A stretch of DNA of 64,000 bases. Origin: Chitinophagales bacterium. GTDB lineage: Bacteria > Bacteroidota > Bacteroidia > Chitinophagales > Chitinophagaceae. Shown here piece by piece: positions 26,379 to 35,463 of the stretch; position 1 is the first letter of the stretch, and every line of letters begins with the position of its first letter. The notes beneath the pieces were generated by a model. The model ran no database searches. It was not told the origin of the DNA and was given only the letters and a program-made list of their open reading frames with translations. Both the position numbers and the translations under genes were made by a program. The stretch spans positions 62,001 to 126,000 of the forward strand of contig JAJPKJ010000012.1 of the NCBI GenBank assembly GCA_021323755.1. The letters run 5' to 3'.

Positions 26379-26908
26379 CTTGATGCACCGATGAATTACG
26401 CCTAGACAGTGAAATCCGGTGGTTATCTGAAAAATGAAGCCGCGAATTATTGAAATGTTTTTGCGATAATCTTAAGTGAAATACCCAGGACAAAATTATT
26501 CTATTTGAGTCCAATAAGTAGTATAGAAATTTTTTTTATGTATTAGCTTTAACCCGATGATTAAACTATTGGGCCTTCTTCTGATTGATTTGCTCTTATC
26601 ATTGGCTGCGCTAACTCAAAAGAATGATTCATTAATCATTTTCAAATCGTGAAAGACTGGTGAAAACAGTCCCTAAGTGATTTTTGAAAGCTAACGCTGA
26701 TGCATATCTCAAAAATGGCATAGGAGGTTTACGTATTGTTAAAGTATGAGTAAATGGAAATTTTTCTTATCTTTGTCATTCTTTATGGTTTTACTTTCCC
26801 TGTTTGTGGTTCTCCCCAAATGAGTGTTGTTCGAACCTAAGGCGGATAAAGTATCAGGGCATTTCCTGATAGCCTTATCAAATATTACACCTACTAAAAT
26901 AATTACCA
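26379..26908. other. Long leader of the RNA helicase gene with a hairpin
   Basis: 530 bp. At 26557-26652 a 31-codon frame with a signal-peptide-like start (MIKLLGLLLIDLLLSLAA) looks like a decayed secreted gene. A TATCTTTG box (26768-26775) may be the -7 element of the helicase promoter. Just upstream of the gene, at about 26844-26880, a stem with arms TATCAGG/CCTGATA is extended by an outer GATAA/TTATC pairing, about 30 bp before the TTG start. Confidence 0.45.
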
Positions 26909-28144
26909 TTGTCGTTTAATAATTTGCCACTCATTGAGCCTTTGCAGGCTGCGTTACGTAAACAAGGATATACCACCCCTACCTCCATCCAACAGCAAGC
27001 TATCCCCCATATCCTGGAAGGGAAAGACCTGCTCGGTTGTGCGCAGACGGGTACTGGAAAGACCGGGGCCTTTACCCTTCCCTTATTACAACTTATGTTT
27101 CAGGGGTTTGACAGACAGAGAGAAAGGCGGGTCATTCAAACATTGATCCTGACACCTACGCGTGAGCTGGCGATCCAGATCGGCGAAAGCATCCAGGCTT
27201 ATGGATGTTATCTTCCTCTCAAACATGTAGTCATCTTCGGTGGCGTGCCCCAGTCCTCCCAGGTAAAAGCCATCCAGAATGGGGTGGAGATTTTGGTAGC
27301 CACCCCTGGGCGGCTTCTGGACCTGATGCAACAAAATATAGTTCATTTGGACCATATCCGTTATTTTGTACTGGATGAAGCAGACCGCATGCTCGATATG
27401 GGTTTTGTCCGGGATGTGCAGCGCATTATTTCCAAATTGCCGGCTAAAAAGCAGACCTTATTTTTCAGCGCCACCATGCCGCCAGAAATCAAACAGCTGT
27501 CCAATGTATTATTGCATAATCCAGTGAAGGTGGAAGTCACCCCGGTCTCTTCGACCGTAGACCTTGTCGAACAAAAAGTGTATTATGTTGGGAAGACAGA
27601 TAAATTCGATTTGCTCCTCCATTTGCTAAAAGACCCAGGCATTGAAAGCATGCTCCTCTTTGTTCAGATGAAACACCATGCCGATAAATTGACCAGGCAG
27701 CTGATCAAAGCAGGCATTCACTGTGAAGCGATCCACGGTGACAAGTTGCAACGGGCAAGGCAAAGGGCTTTGGACAATTTTAAGGCCCGCAAAACACGAG
27801 TATTGGTGGCGACCGATATCGCAGCCCGGGGTATCGATATTGAGGAACTTACGCATGTCCTGAACTATGACCTTCCGAACGTGCCGGAAACCTACGTGCA
27901 CCGCATCGGCAGAACGGGCAGGGCGGGCGCAACGGGTGTCGCGATCTCCTTTTGCGATTGGACGGAGAAAAGCTTTTTGACGGATATTCAAAAACTGATC
28001 AAAAAGAATTTAACTGTTGTGAAAGCCCATCCTTTCGACAACCCCATGATGCATACCGATTCGGTAAACTTGACCACTACTTCTTCCTTTTCCAACATGC
28101 GCAGGGGTGGCAAAAAAAGTGCCCGAAGAGTTTCGAGGTTCTAG
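26909..28144 (+). CDS. DEAD-box RNA helicase (RhlE-like)
   Basis: A protein of 411 residues with a TTG start that is supported by the family N-terminus (SFNNLPLIEPLQAALRKQGY). Motifs in order: Q-motif TPTSIQQQAI, I AQTGTGKT, Ia PTRELA, II DEAD, III SAT, V ATDIAARGID, VI HRIGRTGR. The basic tail GGKKSARRVSRF is short, as in RhlE-like enzymes. Its base composition is visibly richer in G and C than neighbouring island genes, which suggests a separate origin. Role: RNA remodelling, often cold-induced. Confidence 0.95.
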   Translation: MSFNNLPLIEPLQAALRKQGYTTPTSIQQQAIPHILEGKDLLGCAQTGTGKTGAFTLPLLQLMFQGFDRQRERRVIQTLILTPTRELAIQIGESIQAYGCYLPLKHVVIFGGVPQSSQVKAIQNGVEILVATPGRLLDLMQQNIVHLDHIRYFVLDEADRMLDMGFVRDVQRIISKLPAKKQTLFFSATMPPEIKQLSNVLLHNPVKVEVTPVSSTVDLVEQKVYYVGKTDKFDLLLHLLKDPGIESMLLFVQMKHHADKLTRQLIKAGIHCEAIHGDKLQRARQRALDNFKARKTRVLVATDIAARGIDIEELTHVLNYDLPNVPETYVHRIGRTGRAGATGVAISFCDWTEKSFLTDIQKLIKKNLTVVKAHPFDNPMMHTDSVNLTTTSSFSNMRRGGKKSARRVSRF

Positions 28145-28195
28145 ACCTATTAGCGGTGAAAATAACTTAATCAGAAAGTAGAAAGGTTATTACCC

Positions 28196-28369
28196 TGGAT
28201 GAGCCTGAAACATTGACCACCAAAAGCTGGAGCGGATTGACCAGTAAGTTTATTTTTGCCAATTTCAATGAATTCATCCTGCGCTATATATTTATTATGG
28301 TCAAATACTTCCGGCGGGCTATGGTTATGCAAATCCGTACCTAGTGGTCAAAGTCCTCGAGCGCTTGCA
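28196..28369. repeat. MITE-like repeat, copy B
   Basis: 174 bp, colinear with copy A: the same outer ends (TGGATGAGCC and CGCTTGCA), the same inner GGAGCGGATTGACCAGTAA unit and the same TGGTCAAATACT segment. It lies 52 bp after the helicase stop. About 142 bp of featureless DNA follows before the SDR gene. Confidence 0.75.
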
Positions 28370-28511
28370 AGTTAACAATTAAAAGGTCAACAGAATTCCG
28401 TCAAGCCCGAACCAAAGTACAGCGATGGAAACAGCTGAAGTTTCAATGTCCAGCCCTTCTTGCAATTAACATCATGTTGGCGGTTCGTTCTTTTCTTGTA
28501 TTTCGTAATAT

Positions 28512-29438
28512 TTATTTTATAAACCGGTGAATTGCTCGATCAGCGTTATCTTGAAATGTAGTATTTTTCAAAGAAGTAAAAAAAGTGCTCTGGTCAACCA
28601 CATCCCCTGATAACTTACCCTCTTTACTTGCATAAAAAACGCCACTTTTATATCGCTCATCCGAAATACCATCTACAAGGCGTTTTGCACCTACTTCCAG
28701 CTTATGCACCATTCCGCCTATCAATGGGAATACAACAGGCATCATTAAATACTTCAACATAAATTTCATTGCTGGGGGAAGATTATTTGGTGCCAGAGTT
28801 CCCTTTGTGTTCCCAGGACTCATAACAACAAATTTGAGCTTAGGATATTTTCTTGCCATGGATAATGTCCACATGGTTACTACATACTTAACGTATCCGT
28901 ATGCTTGCGTTGCATCAAATTTATTACCAAAATATGATCCATCAAGAACAGCAGCAAACTCATCTATGGAAGAAGTCCTCATTAAAACTGGTTTCATTCC
29001 GAGCATCTTTACACCTGGGACAGCTTCCGCACTTACTGATAGTACTGCTTTTTTTAACTTATCAAGTTTTATTAATTCCTCCACTAAAATTACATGACCT
29101 AAAATATTGGTAGCAGCCAATTCATTCATACCGGAGGACGTAACTTTCGCAGCGGTTTTCCCAACCATTCCACCAGCATTTAAAATTACTGCATCAATAG
29201 GTTCCTTTATTTTTTCTACTGCTTTTCTTACAGAATTTGCATCCGAAACATCCCCTATAATGATTTCAAAAACCTTTTTCTCCGTTGACTCCTCAAGGTC
29301 TCTTTTTGCCGCATCCGCTTTCGCTTGATTTCTGCAGAAAAGAATCACCTTTTTTGTTTCTTTTTTCAATGCCAACTGCCGGGCAGTATCTTTCCCAAGC
29401 CCAATATTTGCTCCGGTTATTAATATACTTTCATTCAT
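28512..29438 (-). CDS. Short-chain dehydrogenase/reductase
   Basis: A protein of 308 residues with a Rossmann fold: TGANIGLG (NAD(P)-binding glycine motif), LFCRNQAKAD (Arg typical of NADP preference), LNAGG (NNAG-type motif), SVSAEAV (catalytic Ser region) and YGYVK (YxxxK, catalytic Tyr and Lys). It is close to WW-oxidoreductase/retinol-dehydrogenase-like SDRs. Substrate unknown. The AraC-type regulator 104 bp upstream on the same strand probably controls it. Confidence 0.9.
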   Translation of the reverse strand: MNESILITGANIGLGKDTARQLALKKETKKVILFCRNQAKADAAKRDLEESTEKKVFEIIIGDVSDANSVRKAVEKIKEPIDAVILNAGGMVGKTAAKVTSSGMNELAATNILGHVILVEELIKLDKLKKAVLSVSAEAVPGVKMLGMKPVLMRTSSIDEFAAVLDGSYFGNKFDATQAYGYVKYVVTMWTLSMARKYPKLKFVVMSPGNTKGTLAPNNLPPAMKFMLKYLMMPVVFPLIGGMVHKLEVGAKRLVDGISDERYKSGVFYASKEGKLSGDVVDQSTFFTSLKNTTFQDNADRAIHRFIK

Positions 29439-29542
29439 TTTTTTATCGTCTTTTTATTAATGTAAAATGACGATGCAAAAATGAAACTTAAAACAAATTC
29501 AAACTTGGCGGTAAAGTTCAAAAACTGGTAAATTCAGTTCAT

Positions 29543-30379
29543 CTACTTCTTACGATACTCAGAAGGCGATTGATTATACTTTTGTTTGAAGGTCTTTGTG
29601 AAATGAGAAGTATCTTGAAAGCCAACTTCGAAACAAATTTCAGATACAGATAATTCGGTTGATTGTAGCAGCCCAAGAGCCTTTTCCAATTTCTTTTCTT
29701 TAATGAAATTGGCTGGTGTATCACTAAACTGTGTTTCAAAATCTCTCTTAAAAGTTGAGAGGCTCCTTCCAGTCAAACGGGCTAAATCGACTATAGAAAT
29801 AGATGAGTATAAATGTGCTTCTACTACCTCAAACAAACCTGCTTGTCTTGGATTAAATAAATGAGAGAATAAAGTAATTATATTTTCTGCATTGTCTGTT
29901 TGAAGAAGCAATAGGATGAGTTCTTTGAATTTTAATTTAAGCAAATCGTCTGTGACCAAGTTTGGGTTCTCAAAATAAAAATTAAGGCTTTGGATGAAAT
30001 GGGTTATAACACTTTGTTTTTCTATTTTCCTGATATAGGGTTTGATAGCATATTCTTTTAGGAAATTTGGAAATTCGTTTTTGTATAATTCTTTCAAAAT
30101 TTCTGGATATAAATGAACGGCAAAAATTTCACAAGTCTTAGCAGGATGTTTGCGAATAGCGTTTGCGAAGTAGTTACCACATCTAAGTAAAACACTTTCC
30201 TCTGTTTGAATGGCTACGTTGTCAGTTGGTGAAGTATAAGATATTTCACCTTCTTTGAGGTAAATAAAACAGGCTTCGTCCTGAAAAAAACCTGAGCCAA
30301 GTCTTAATGGTGTCTTGATTATTAATTTTTCAATTGCACATTTATTATTGATGTCAAAATGTTTTCTGTCGAGTATCAT
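29543..30379 (-). CDS. AraC-family transcriptional regulator
   Basis: A protein of 278 residues. An N-terminal cupin-like ligand domain is followed by two C-terminal helix-turn-helix units: SIVDLARLTGRSLSTFKRDF and VSEICFEVGFQDTSHFTKTF, ending FKQKYNQSPSEYRKK, the standard AraC tail. Same strand as the SDR gene downstream, so likely its activator or repressor. No operator is recognised. Confidence 0.92.
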   Translation of the reverse strand: MILDRKHFDINNKCAIEKLIIKTPLRLGSGFFQDEACFIYLKEGEISYTSPTDNVAIQTEESVLLRCGNYFANAIRKHPAKTCEIFAVHLYPEILKELYKNEFPNFLKEYAIKPYIRKIEKQSVITHFIQSLNFYFENPNLVTDDLLKLKFKELILLLLQTDNAENIITLFSHLFNPRQAGLFEVVEAHLYSSISIVDLARLTGRSLSTFKRDFETQFSDTPANFIKEKKLEKALGLLQSTELSVSEICFEVGFQDTSHFTKTFKQKYNQSPSEYRKK

Positions 30380-30523
30380 TTCTTATTGTTAGTGTCTTAA
30401 AAGTCAGGTGTCTTACAATGACCGCTAACGAACCGGGCTTGTGTATCGACCCCTTAATTCTTGGACAGAATTGCGTTAATATTTGGGGCAATTTCGGATA
30501 ATTTTTCTATTCAATTGGGTTTG

Positions 30524-30593
30524 TGCAAGCGCCGGAGGACATTGACCACTTGGCGCAGATTTGCATGATCATGGTCCGCCGGAAGTATTTGTT
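30524..30593. repeat. MITE-like repeat, partial copy C (inverted)
   Basis: About 70 bp matching the right end of copies A and B in reverse: TGCAAGCGCCGG, then ATTGACCACT, ATGCAAAT-type middle segment as its complement ATTTGCAT, and CCGGAAGTATTTG. Homology stops at about 30593, next to the tRNA terminator. It marks the right edge of the accessory region. Confidence 0.7.
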
Positions 30594-30603
30594 GGCTAAA
30601 AAT

Positions 30604-30637
30604 AAAAAAGCCCGTAAACACTGCATTTTACGGGCTC
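30604..30637 (-). terminator. Terminator of tRNA-Ser(GCT)
   Basis: Read on the minus strand: stem AGCCCGTAAA/TTTACGGGCT with a 9-base loop followed by a T run, 27 bp after the tRNA 3' end. Confidence 0.85.
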
Positions 30638-30663
30638 TTGATAATTTGTGATAGACCTTCCAG

Positions 30664-30754
30664 CGGAGAGGGAGGGATTCGAACCCTCGGTACAAGTTTA
30701 AGCTCGTACAACGGTTTAGCAAACCGGCCCTTTCGGCCACTCAGGCACCTCTCC
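30664..30754 (-). tRNA. tRNA-Ser (anticodon GCT)
   Basis: Minus strand. Acceptor arms GGAGAGG and CCTCTCC pair fully, discriminator G. Anticodon stem-loop GGTTTGCTAAACC gives anticodon GCT (codons AGC/AGU). A long variable arm and TTCGAAT T-loop fit tRNA-Ser. Not CCA-encoding. Confidence 0.95.
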
Positions 30755-30854
30755 TTTATTTTTAAGGGAGACAAAAATAAAATTAATAATTGATAATTGG
30801 TAATTGATCGCAAAAAGAAGTTTCACAATTATCTTCATTAGCAGCCAGAAATAG

Positions 30855-30886
30855 AAAAACTCATCCATTGCTGAATGAGTTTTTTT
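30855..30886 (-). terminator. Terminator downstream of dnaA
   Basis: Arms AAAAACTCAT and ATGAGTTTTT with a 10-base loop. A-run and T-run on both sides mean it could act in both directions; on the minus strand it lies 20 bp after the dnaA stop. Confidence 0.75.
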
Positions 30887-30905
30887 ATTAATAATATCAA
30901 AAATT

Positions 30906-32339
30906 TTACATGGCTTCCAACTGGACCTTTTGTTGTAACTCGGTTACGTTTTCACGAAACAAGCTGTCCGTATCCATCAAATCTTTTACAGTTTGGCAGG
31001 AATGGATTACTGTTGTATGATCTCTTCCTCCAAAATGTTCGCCGATTGTTTTTAAAGAATTTTTGGTGAATGCTTTTGCCAGGTACATGGTTATTTGGCG
31101 GGCCTGAACGATTTCGCGTTTGCGTGTTTTTTGCAACAGCTTATCATAAGGCACATCAAAAAATTCGCATACCATGCGCTGAATGGTCTCGATGGTAATT
31201 TCTTTACTGCTGGTTTTCACAAAATTGCGAAGCACTTTCTTTGCCAATTCCAAATCAATTTCTCTTTTATTGAGCGAAGATTGTGCCAAAAGGGATATTA
31301 ATGCACCCTCCAACTCGCGTACATTGGTATTGATATTATAAGCCAGATATTTAACTACTTCTTTCGGCATTTCTAATCCATCATTCTTCATTTTTCTTTC
31401 CAAAATTTCTATACGCGTGTCATAATCCGGAATTTGCAGATCAGCGCTCAATCCCCAGCGGAATCGGCTTAATAATCTTTCCTGCAGTCCTTCCAGGTCT
31501 TTGGGCGATTTATCAGAGGTCAATATTAATTGCTTTCCGGATTGATGCAAATGATTAAAGATGGCGAAAAAAGCATCCTGCGATTTTTCTGCACGATTGA
31601 AAAATTGTACATCATCTATAATGAGCACATCCACCAATTGATAAAAATGAATAAAATCATTGATCGCATTATTACGACTGTGGTCAATAAACTGGTTGAT
31701 GAATTTTTCAGAACTTACATATAACACTACCTTATTGTGATGGGTGCGTTTTACTTCATTTCCGATTGCCTGGGCCAAATGCGTTTTACCCAAACCAACG
31801 CCTGCATATATTACCAATGGATTAAAAGAATTTGCTCCCGGTTTTTCTGCAACTGTTTTTCCCGCACGGCGGGCAACACGATTGCAATCACCTTCGATAA
31901 AAGACTCAAAAGTGTACACAGGATTTAACTGTGCATCTATTTGCATCTTTTTTAAACCGGGAATAACAAACGGATTTTTAACCGGGTTATTAATAATAAG
32001 AGGGAAATCCATTTCATTATTTACAAAAGTCTTATATCCTTGTGCAGGCACATCCATGGTCAATGGTCTGTTTTGTTGATTGCCACTGTCGACCATAATG
32101 CGATATTCCAATCTTGCATCTTTTCCCAAAACCCGGCGTAAAGTTTTTGCTAATAAAACAACATAATGCTCTTCGAGGTATTCGAAAAAAAATTGACTTG
32201 GAACCTGGATAACTAAAACATTATTTTTTAGTTCTACGGGTTTAATAGGTTCAAACCATGTTTGGTAATGTTGCCATTCAACGATATCCTTAATTATTTC
32301 CAGGCAATTGTTCCAGACTTTTTCAAACGTTTTAGCCAT
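30906..32339 (-). CDS. dnaA: Chromosomal replication initiator DnaA
   Basis: A protein of 477 residues with the standard four domains: N-terminal interaction domain (WNNCLEIIKDIVEWQHYQTW), linker, AAA+ core with Walker A YAGVGLGKTHLAQ and Walker B VLIIDDVQFF, and DNA-binding domain IV with signature GGRDHTTVIHSC. It binds DnaA boxes at oriC and opens the origin. Neither dnaN nor recF is adjacent, which is common in Bacteroidota. Confidence 0.98.
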   Translation of the reverse strand: MAKTFEKVWNNCLEIIKDIVEWQHYQTWFEPIKPVELKNNVLVIQVPSQFFFEYLEEHYVVLLAKTLRRVLGKDARLEYRIMVDSGNQQNRPLTMDVPAQGYKTFVNNEMDFPLIINNPVKNPFVIPGLKKMQIDAQLNPVYTFESFIEGDCNRVARRAGKTVAEKPGANSFNPLVIYAGVGLGKTHLAQAIGNEVKRTHHNKVVLYVSSEKFINQFIDHSRNNAINDFIHFYQLVDVLIIDDVQFFNRAEKSQDAFFAIFNHLHQSGKQLILTSDKSPKDLEGLQERLLSRFRWGLSADLQIPDYDTRIEILERKMKNDGLEMPKEVVKYLAYNINTNVRELEGALISLLAQSSLNKREIDLELAKKVLRNFVKTSSKEITIETIQRMVCEFFDVPYDKLLQKTRKREIVQARQITMYLAKAFTKNSLKTIGEHFGGRDHTTVIHSCQTVKDLMDTDSLFRENVTELQQKVQLEAM

Positions 32340-32855
32340 TACTCAATAAACAGTTTTATAGATCAAATTTTTAATGATTTTTGTCCAAATATCTTCAAAG
32401 TAAACGTGATTAAAATTTCTTTGCAGGGCAACGAATATCAAAATTTTTTATTGAAAAAAAAATTTTTTATTCACCTGTTTTTTTAATTTGAAAGGGAACC
32501 TGAATTAATCGAAATTTTAAGCTTGAAATTTTAGATAATTTTTATTCTTTATCTTATTAATACACCGCCAATAAGATTGAAATAAATCAAAATTGATCAT
32601 TCAAAAAAATTGGTTTTTTTCAGAAATAAAAATTATTGAGCCGTGCCGGTAAGTTGAATTTTGTTTTGAAGAGAAAGAGCTGAGGACGGACATTTCTTTC
32701 ATCAAAAAAACGAATTTGCTATTCCTTGAAGATACAATATTTTTTCTGGTCTTTTAAAATTTTATTAATAGAAATATTTGCAATTAATTTGCTTGTTTAG
32801 ATATTAATCTTGATCAACATTTAATAAAGCGTTTTTGGGTTAACTACCTGACACG
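32340..32855. other. Very AT-rich intergenic region upstream of dnaA
   Basis: 516 bp between divergent dnaA and the flavoprotein gene, with long A and T runs (for example near 32445-32480). No cluster of TTATCCACA-type DnaA boxes is visible; the nearest resemblance is one TTATTCACC at about 32467. Both promoters must lie here, but no convincing -33/-7 pair stands out. Possible but unsupported oriC. Confidence 0.4.
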
Positions 32856-34421
32856 ATGCAAAAAAAACTTCAGCTAAAATTACTTCCTTCAGAAGCAGAT
32901 AATGATTCCATCATTATGCATTACGCCGCGAATGCAAGCGGAAAGCGAATTTCAGACATTAGCGGTTTCAATATTTTAAAACGTTCAATTGATGCAAGAG
33001 GGAAACAAGTATGGATCATACTTGTGGTAATGGTGTTTATTAATGAAATTTTTTTAAAAAGAAAATTGATCACTACAAGCTTCACTGATGTTTCAAAGGC
33101 TTCAAAAAAAGTGATCGTCATTGGGGCCGGACCCGCAGGTCTGTTTGCCGCTTTGGAATTGATCAGGTCCGGAATTCAACCGATCATTTTGGAAAGAGGC
33201 AAAGATGTGCGTGCGAGAAGAAGAGATCTTGCGCTATTAAATAAAGAAGGGATCATCAATACGGAAAGTAATTATTGTTTTGGCGAAGGCGGCGCAGGTA
33301 CCTACAGTGATGGAAAACTGTACACGCGAAGCAACAAGCGCGGGAGTATTGACAACATTCTGAATTTATTTGTTCAGTTTGGCGCCGATGAAAATATCTT
33401 GTTCGATGCTCATCCCCATATCGGCACCAATAAATTGCCGGGGATTATTACTGCAATGCGGCAACAAATAATTGATTGCGGCGGAACCTTCTTGTTTGAA
33501 AAAAAAGTGGTTGATTTTGTGATTAGCAATGAAAAAATTCAGTTTGTAAAAACCAGCGACGGAAATATTTTTAGTGCTGATGCGATAATATTGGCAACAG
33601 GACATTCAGCAAGGGATATTTTTTATTTATTGAATGAAAAAAAGATACTCATCGAAGCAAAACCTTTTGCCTTGGGCGTTCGCATCGAACATCCGCAAAG
33701 TCTAATAGACAATGTTCAATATCACTGTGCCAAACGTGATAAATATTTGCCACCTGCCTCTTATAGTTTGGTCGAGCAGGTAAATAATAAAGGCGTTTTT
33801 TCATTTTGTATGTGTCCCGGCGGAATTATAGCACCGGCATCTACCAATAATAATGAGCTTGTGGTAAATGGATGGTCGCCTTCCAAACGAAATAATCCTT
33901 ATGCAAATTCAGGAATGGTGGTTCAGGTAGAAATGGAAGACATACCTGGACATGAAAAATTAAAAAATGATGCATTAATAATGATGCATTTTCAACAAGA
34001 GGTAGAACAAAAAGCTTTTACCGCGGGTGGTGGAAAATTTGTAGCTCCGGCTCAACGGATGATTGATTTTGTTGAAAATAAGATATCTTCTTCGTTGCCA
34101 GATTGTTCTTATTTACCGGGAATCCAATCTGCCTCTTTAAAGGACGTACTACCTGGTTTTATTTTTGAAAGGCTCAGCACTGCTTTCATCGCCTTCGGGA
34201 AGAAAATGAAAGGTTATTATAGCAATGATGCCGTTATTGTTGCGACAGAATCGCGCAGTTCTTCGCCGGTTCGGATTCCACGACATAAAGAGGCACTCCA
34301 TCACCCACAAATAAAAAATCTTTACCCCTGTGGCGAAGGCGCAGGCTATGCCGGCGGCATTGTGAGTGCTGCTATGGATGGAGAAAGAGTGGCAAACCAA
34401 ATTGCTCAAATATTAGCTTAG
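32856..34421 (+). CDS. FAD-dependent dehydrogenase (COG2509-like)
   Basis: A protein of 521 residues. The N-terminal 85 residues form the alpha/beta lead domain typical of this group; then the FAD-binding Rossmann motif VIVIGAGPAGLFAALEL and ERGKDVRARR. Further group markers are CFGEGGAGTYSDGKLYTRS and CMCPGGIIAPAS. The C-terminal GEGAGYAGGIVSAAMDG closes the FAD site. Known members are annotated only as uncharacterised flavin dehydrogenases; the substrate is unknown. Divergent from dnaA. Confidence 0.85.
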   Translation: MQKKLQLKLLPSEADNDSIIMHYAANASGKRISDISGFNILKRSIDARGKQVWIILVVMVFINEIFLKRKLITTSFTDVSKASKKVIVIGAGPAGLFAALELIRSGIQPIILERGKDVRARRRDLALLNKEGIINTESNYCFGEGGAGTYSDGKLYTRSNKRGSIDNILNLFVQFGADENILFDAHPHIGTNKLPGIITAMRQQIIDCGGTFLFEKKVVDFVISNEKIQFVKTSDGNIFSADAIILATGHSARDIFYLLNEKKILIEAKPFALGVRIEHPQSLIDNVQYHCAKRDKYLPPASYSLVEQVNNKGVFSFCMCPGGIIAPASTNNNELVVNGWSPSKRNNPYANSGMVVQVEMEDIPGHEKLKNDALIMMHFQQEVEQKAFTAGGGKFVAPAQRMIDFVENKISSSLPDCSYLPGIQSASLKDVLPGFIFERLSTAFIAFGKKMKGYYSNDAVIVATESRSSSPVRIPRHKEALHHPQIKNLYPCGEGAGYAGGIVSAAMDGERVANQIAQILA

Positions 34422-34494
34422 ATTTCTGTTGATAAATCTTATTTGCGCGGGAATTATGAATCATCTTTTTTAAGCCGTTTCTTGTTTTGTAAAC

Positions 34495-34502
34495 TATATT
34501 TG
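34495..34502 (+). promoter_or_regulatory. Putative -7 box upstream of the NatA-like operon
   Basis: TATATTTG, a perfect TAnnTTTG box of the Bacteroidota primary sigma factor, 19 bp before the ATG at 34522. The -33 TTG is not at ideal distance. Confidence 0.4.
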
Positions 34503-34521
34503 CTGACCAAAAAAATGCTTC

Positions 34522-35454
34522 ATGAATATTCTGGAAGTAAAAAATCTGAAAAAATATTTTGCTACGCAAAAAGCAGTCGATGATATCAGCTTTAGCCTGC
34601 AAAAAGGTTCCATCTTTGGTTTGCTTGGTCCGAATGGCGCCGGCAAAACCACATTAATAAGAATGATTACCGGAATTTTTTATCCTGATGAAGGCGAGAT
34701 CTTTTTTGATGGGAAAAAATTTCACCCAGATGATGATGCAGTGAAGATCGGCTATATGCCAGAAGAGCGTGGATTGTATAGGAAAATGAAGATAGGAGAA
34801 CAGGCTGTTTTCTTGTCAAGATTAAAAGGATTGACAAAAGAACATGCGATACAAAATGTTAAAGAATGGTTTGTGAAATTTGAAATGCAGAGCTGGTGGA
34901 ATAAGAAAATTGAAGACCTGAGTAAAGGAATGGGACAAAAACTTCAATTTGTAATAACTGTTTTGCATGAACCCAAACTGATCATTCTTGATGAACCTTT
35001 TAGTGGTCTGGATCCGGTTAATGCAAATCTTATCAAAGATGAGATATATAACCTTGCACAGAAAGGAGCAACAATAATTTTCAGCACGCACAGAATGGAA
35101 CAAGTGGAAGAAATTTGCGATCACATCATATTGGTGAATAAAGGAAAGAAAATTGTTGATGGCAGCGTTGCTGGCGTTAAACAGCAATTCAAGGAAGATC
35201 TTTTTGAAGTTGGCTTTGATAAGATTCCCGAAAACCACGCCAGTCAGGCTTTTGAAGTCATCGGCACAAAAGATAAGAGCCTTATTGTAAAAATAAATGA
35301 AGGATACACTTCGAATAATGTGCTGCAATTTTTTATTCAGCAGAACATCGGCATTGTTTCTTTTTCAGAAATACTGCCTTCTTTAAACGATATCTTCATT
35401 AAAGTGGTTGAAGGAACCCCATTAGCCAGACAATTTCAACCTCTAACTGCTTAA
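34522..35454 (+). CDS. ABC transporter ATP-binding protein (NatA-like)
   Basis: A protein of 310 residues. Walker A GPNGAGKTTLIRM, signature variant LSKGMGQKLQF, Walker B LIILDEPFSGLDP and switch His FSTHRMEQV; the C-terminal extension of about 90 residues is typical for NatA/DUF4162-type exporter ATPases. Pairs with the permease that starts 9 bp downstream; likely sodium or small-molecule efflux, not determinable from sequence. Confidence 0.92.
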   Translation: MNILEVKNLKKYFATQKAVDDISFSLQKGSIFGLLGPNGAGKTTLIRMITGIFYPDEGEIFFDGKKFHPDDDAVKIGYMPEERGLYRKMKIGEQAVFLSRLKGLTKEHAIQNVKEWFVKFEMQSWWNKKIEDLSKGMGQKLQFVITVLHEPKLIILDEPFSGLDPVNANLIKDEIYNLAQKGATIIFSTHRMEQVEEICDHIILVNKGKKIVDGSVAGVKQQFKEDLFEVGFDKIPENHASQAFEVIGTKDKSLIVKINEGYTSNNVLQFFIQQNIGIVSFSEILPSLNDIFIKVVEGTPLARQFQPLTA

Positions 35455-35463
35455 AATTTATTT

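Larger units (their letters stand above)
9209..30600. other. Accessory region between two tRNA-Ser genes
   Basis: About 21 kb whose content differs from both flanks: TIR, FRG and HEPN-like genes, a phage terminase fragment, an IS21-family element, truncated genes and repeated IS-like ends. The flanks carry only housekeeping and ordinary genes. Left boundary is the 3' end of tRNA-Ser(GGA); right boundary is near the terminator of tRNA-Ser(GCT). No intact integrase is present, so this is a decayed or composite island rather than one mobile unit. Confidence 0.65.

Noticed and set aside
22229-28369. Composite transposon made by repeats A and B
   Set aside because: Both copies are too short to carry a transposase, lie in the same orientation without shared flanking duplications, and the enclosed genes show no common function.
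32340-32855. Confident oriC call
   Set aside because: No DnaA-box cluster or clear unwinding-element layout; only AT-richness and dnaA adjacency.
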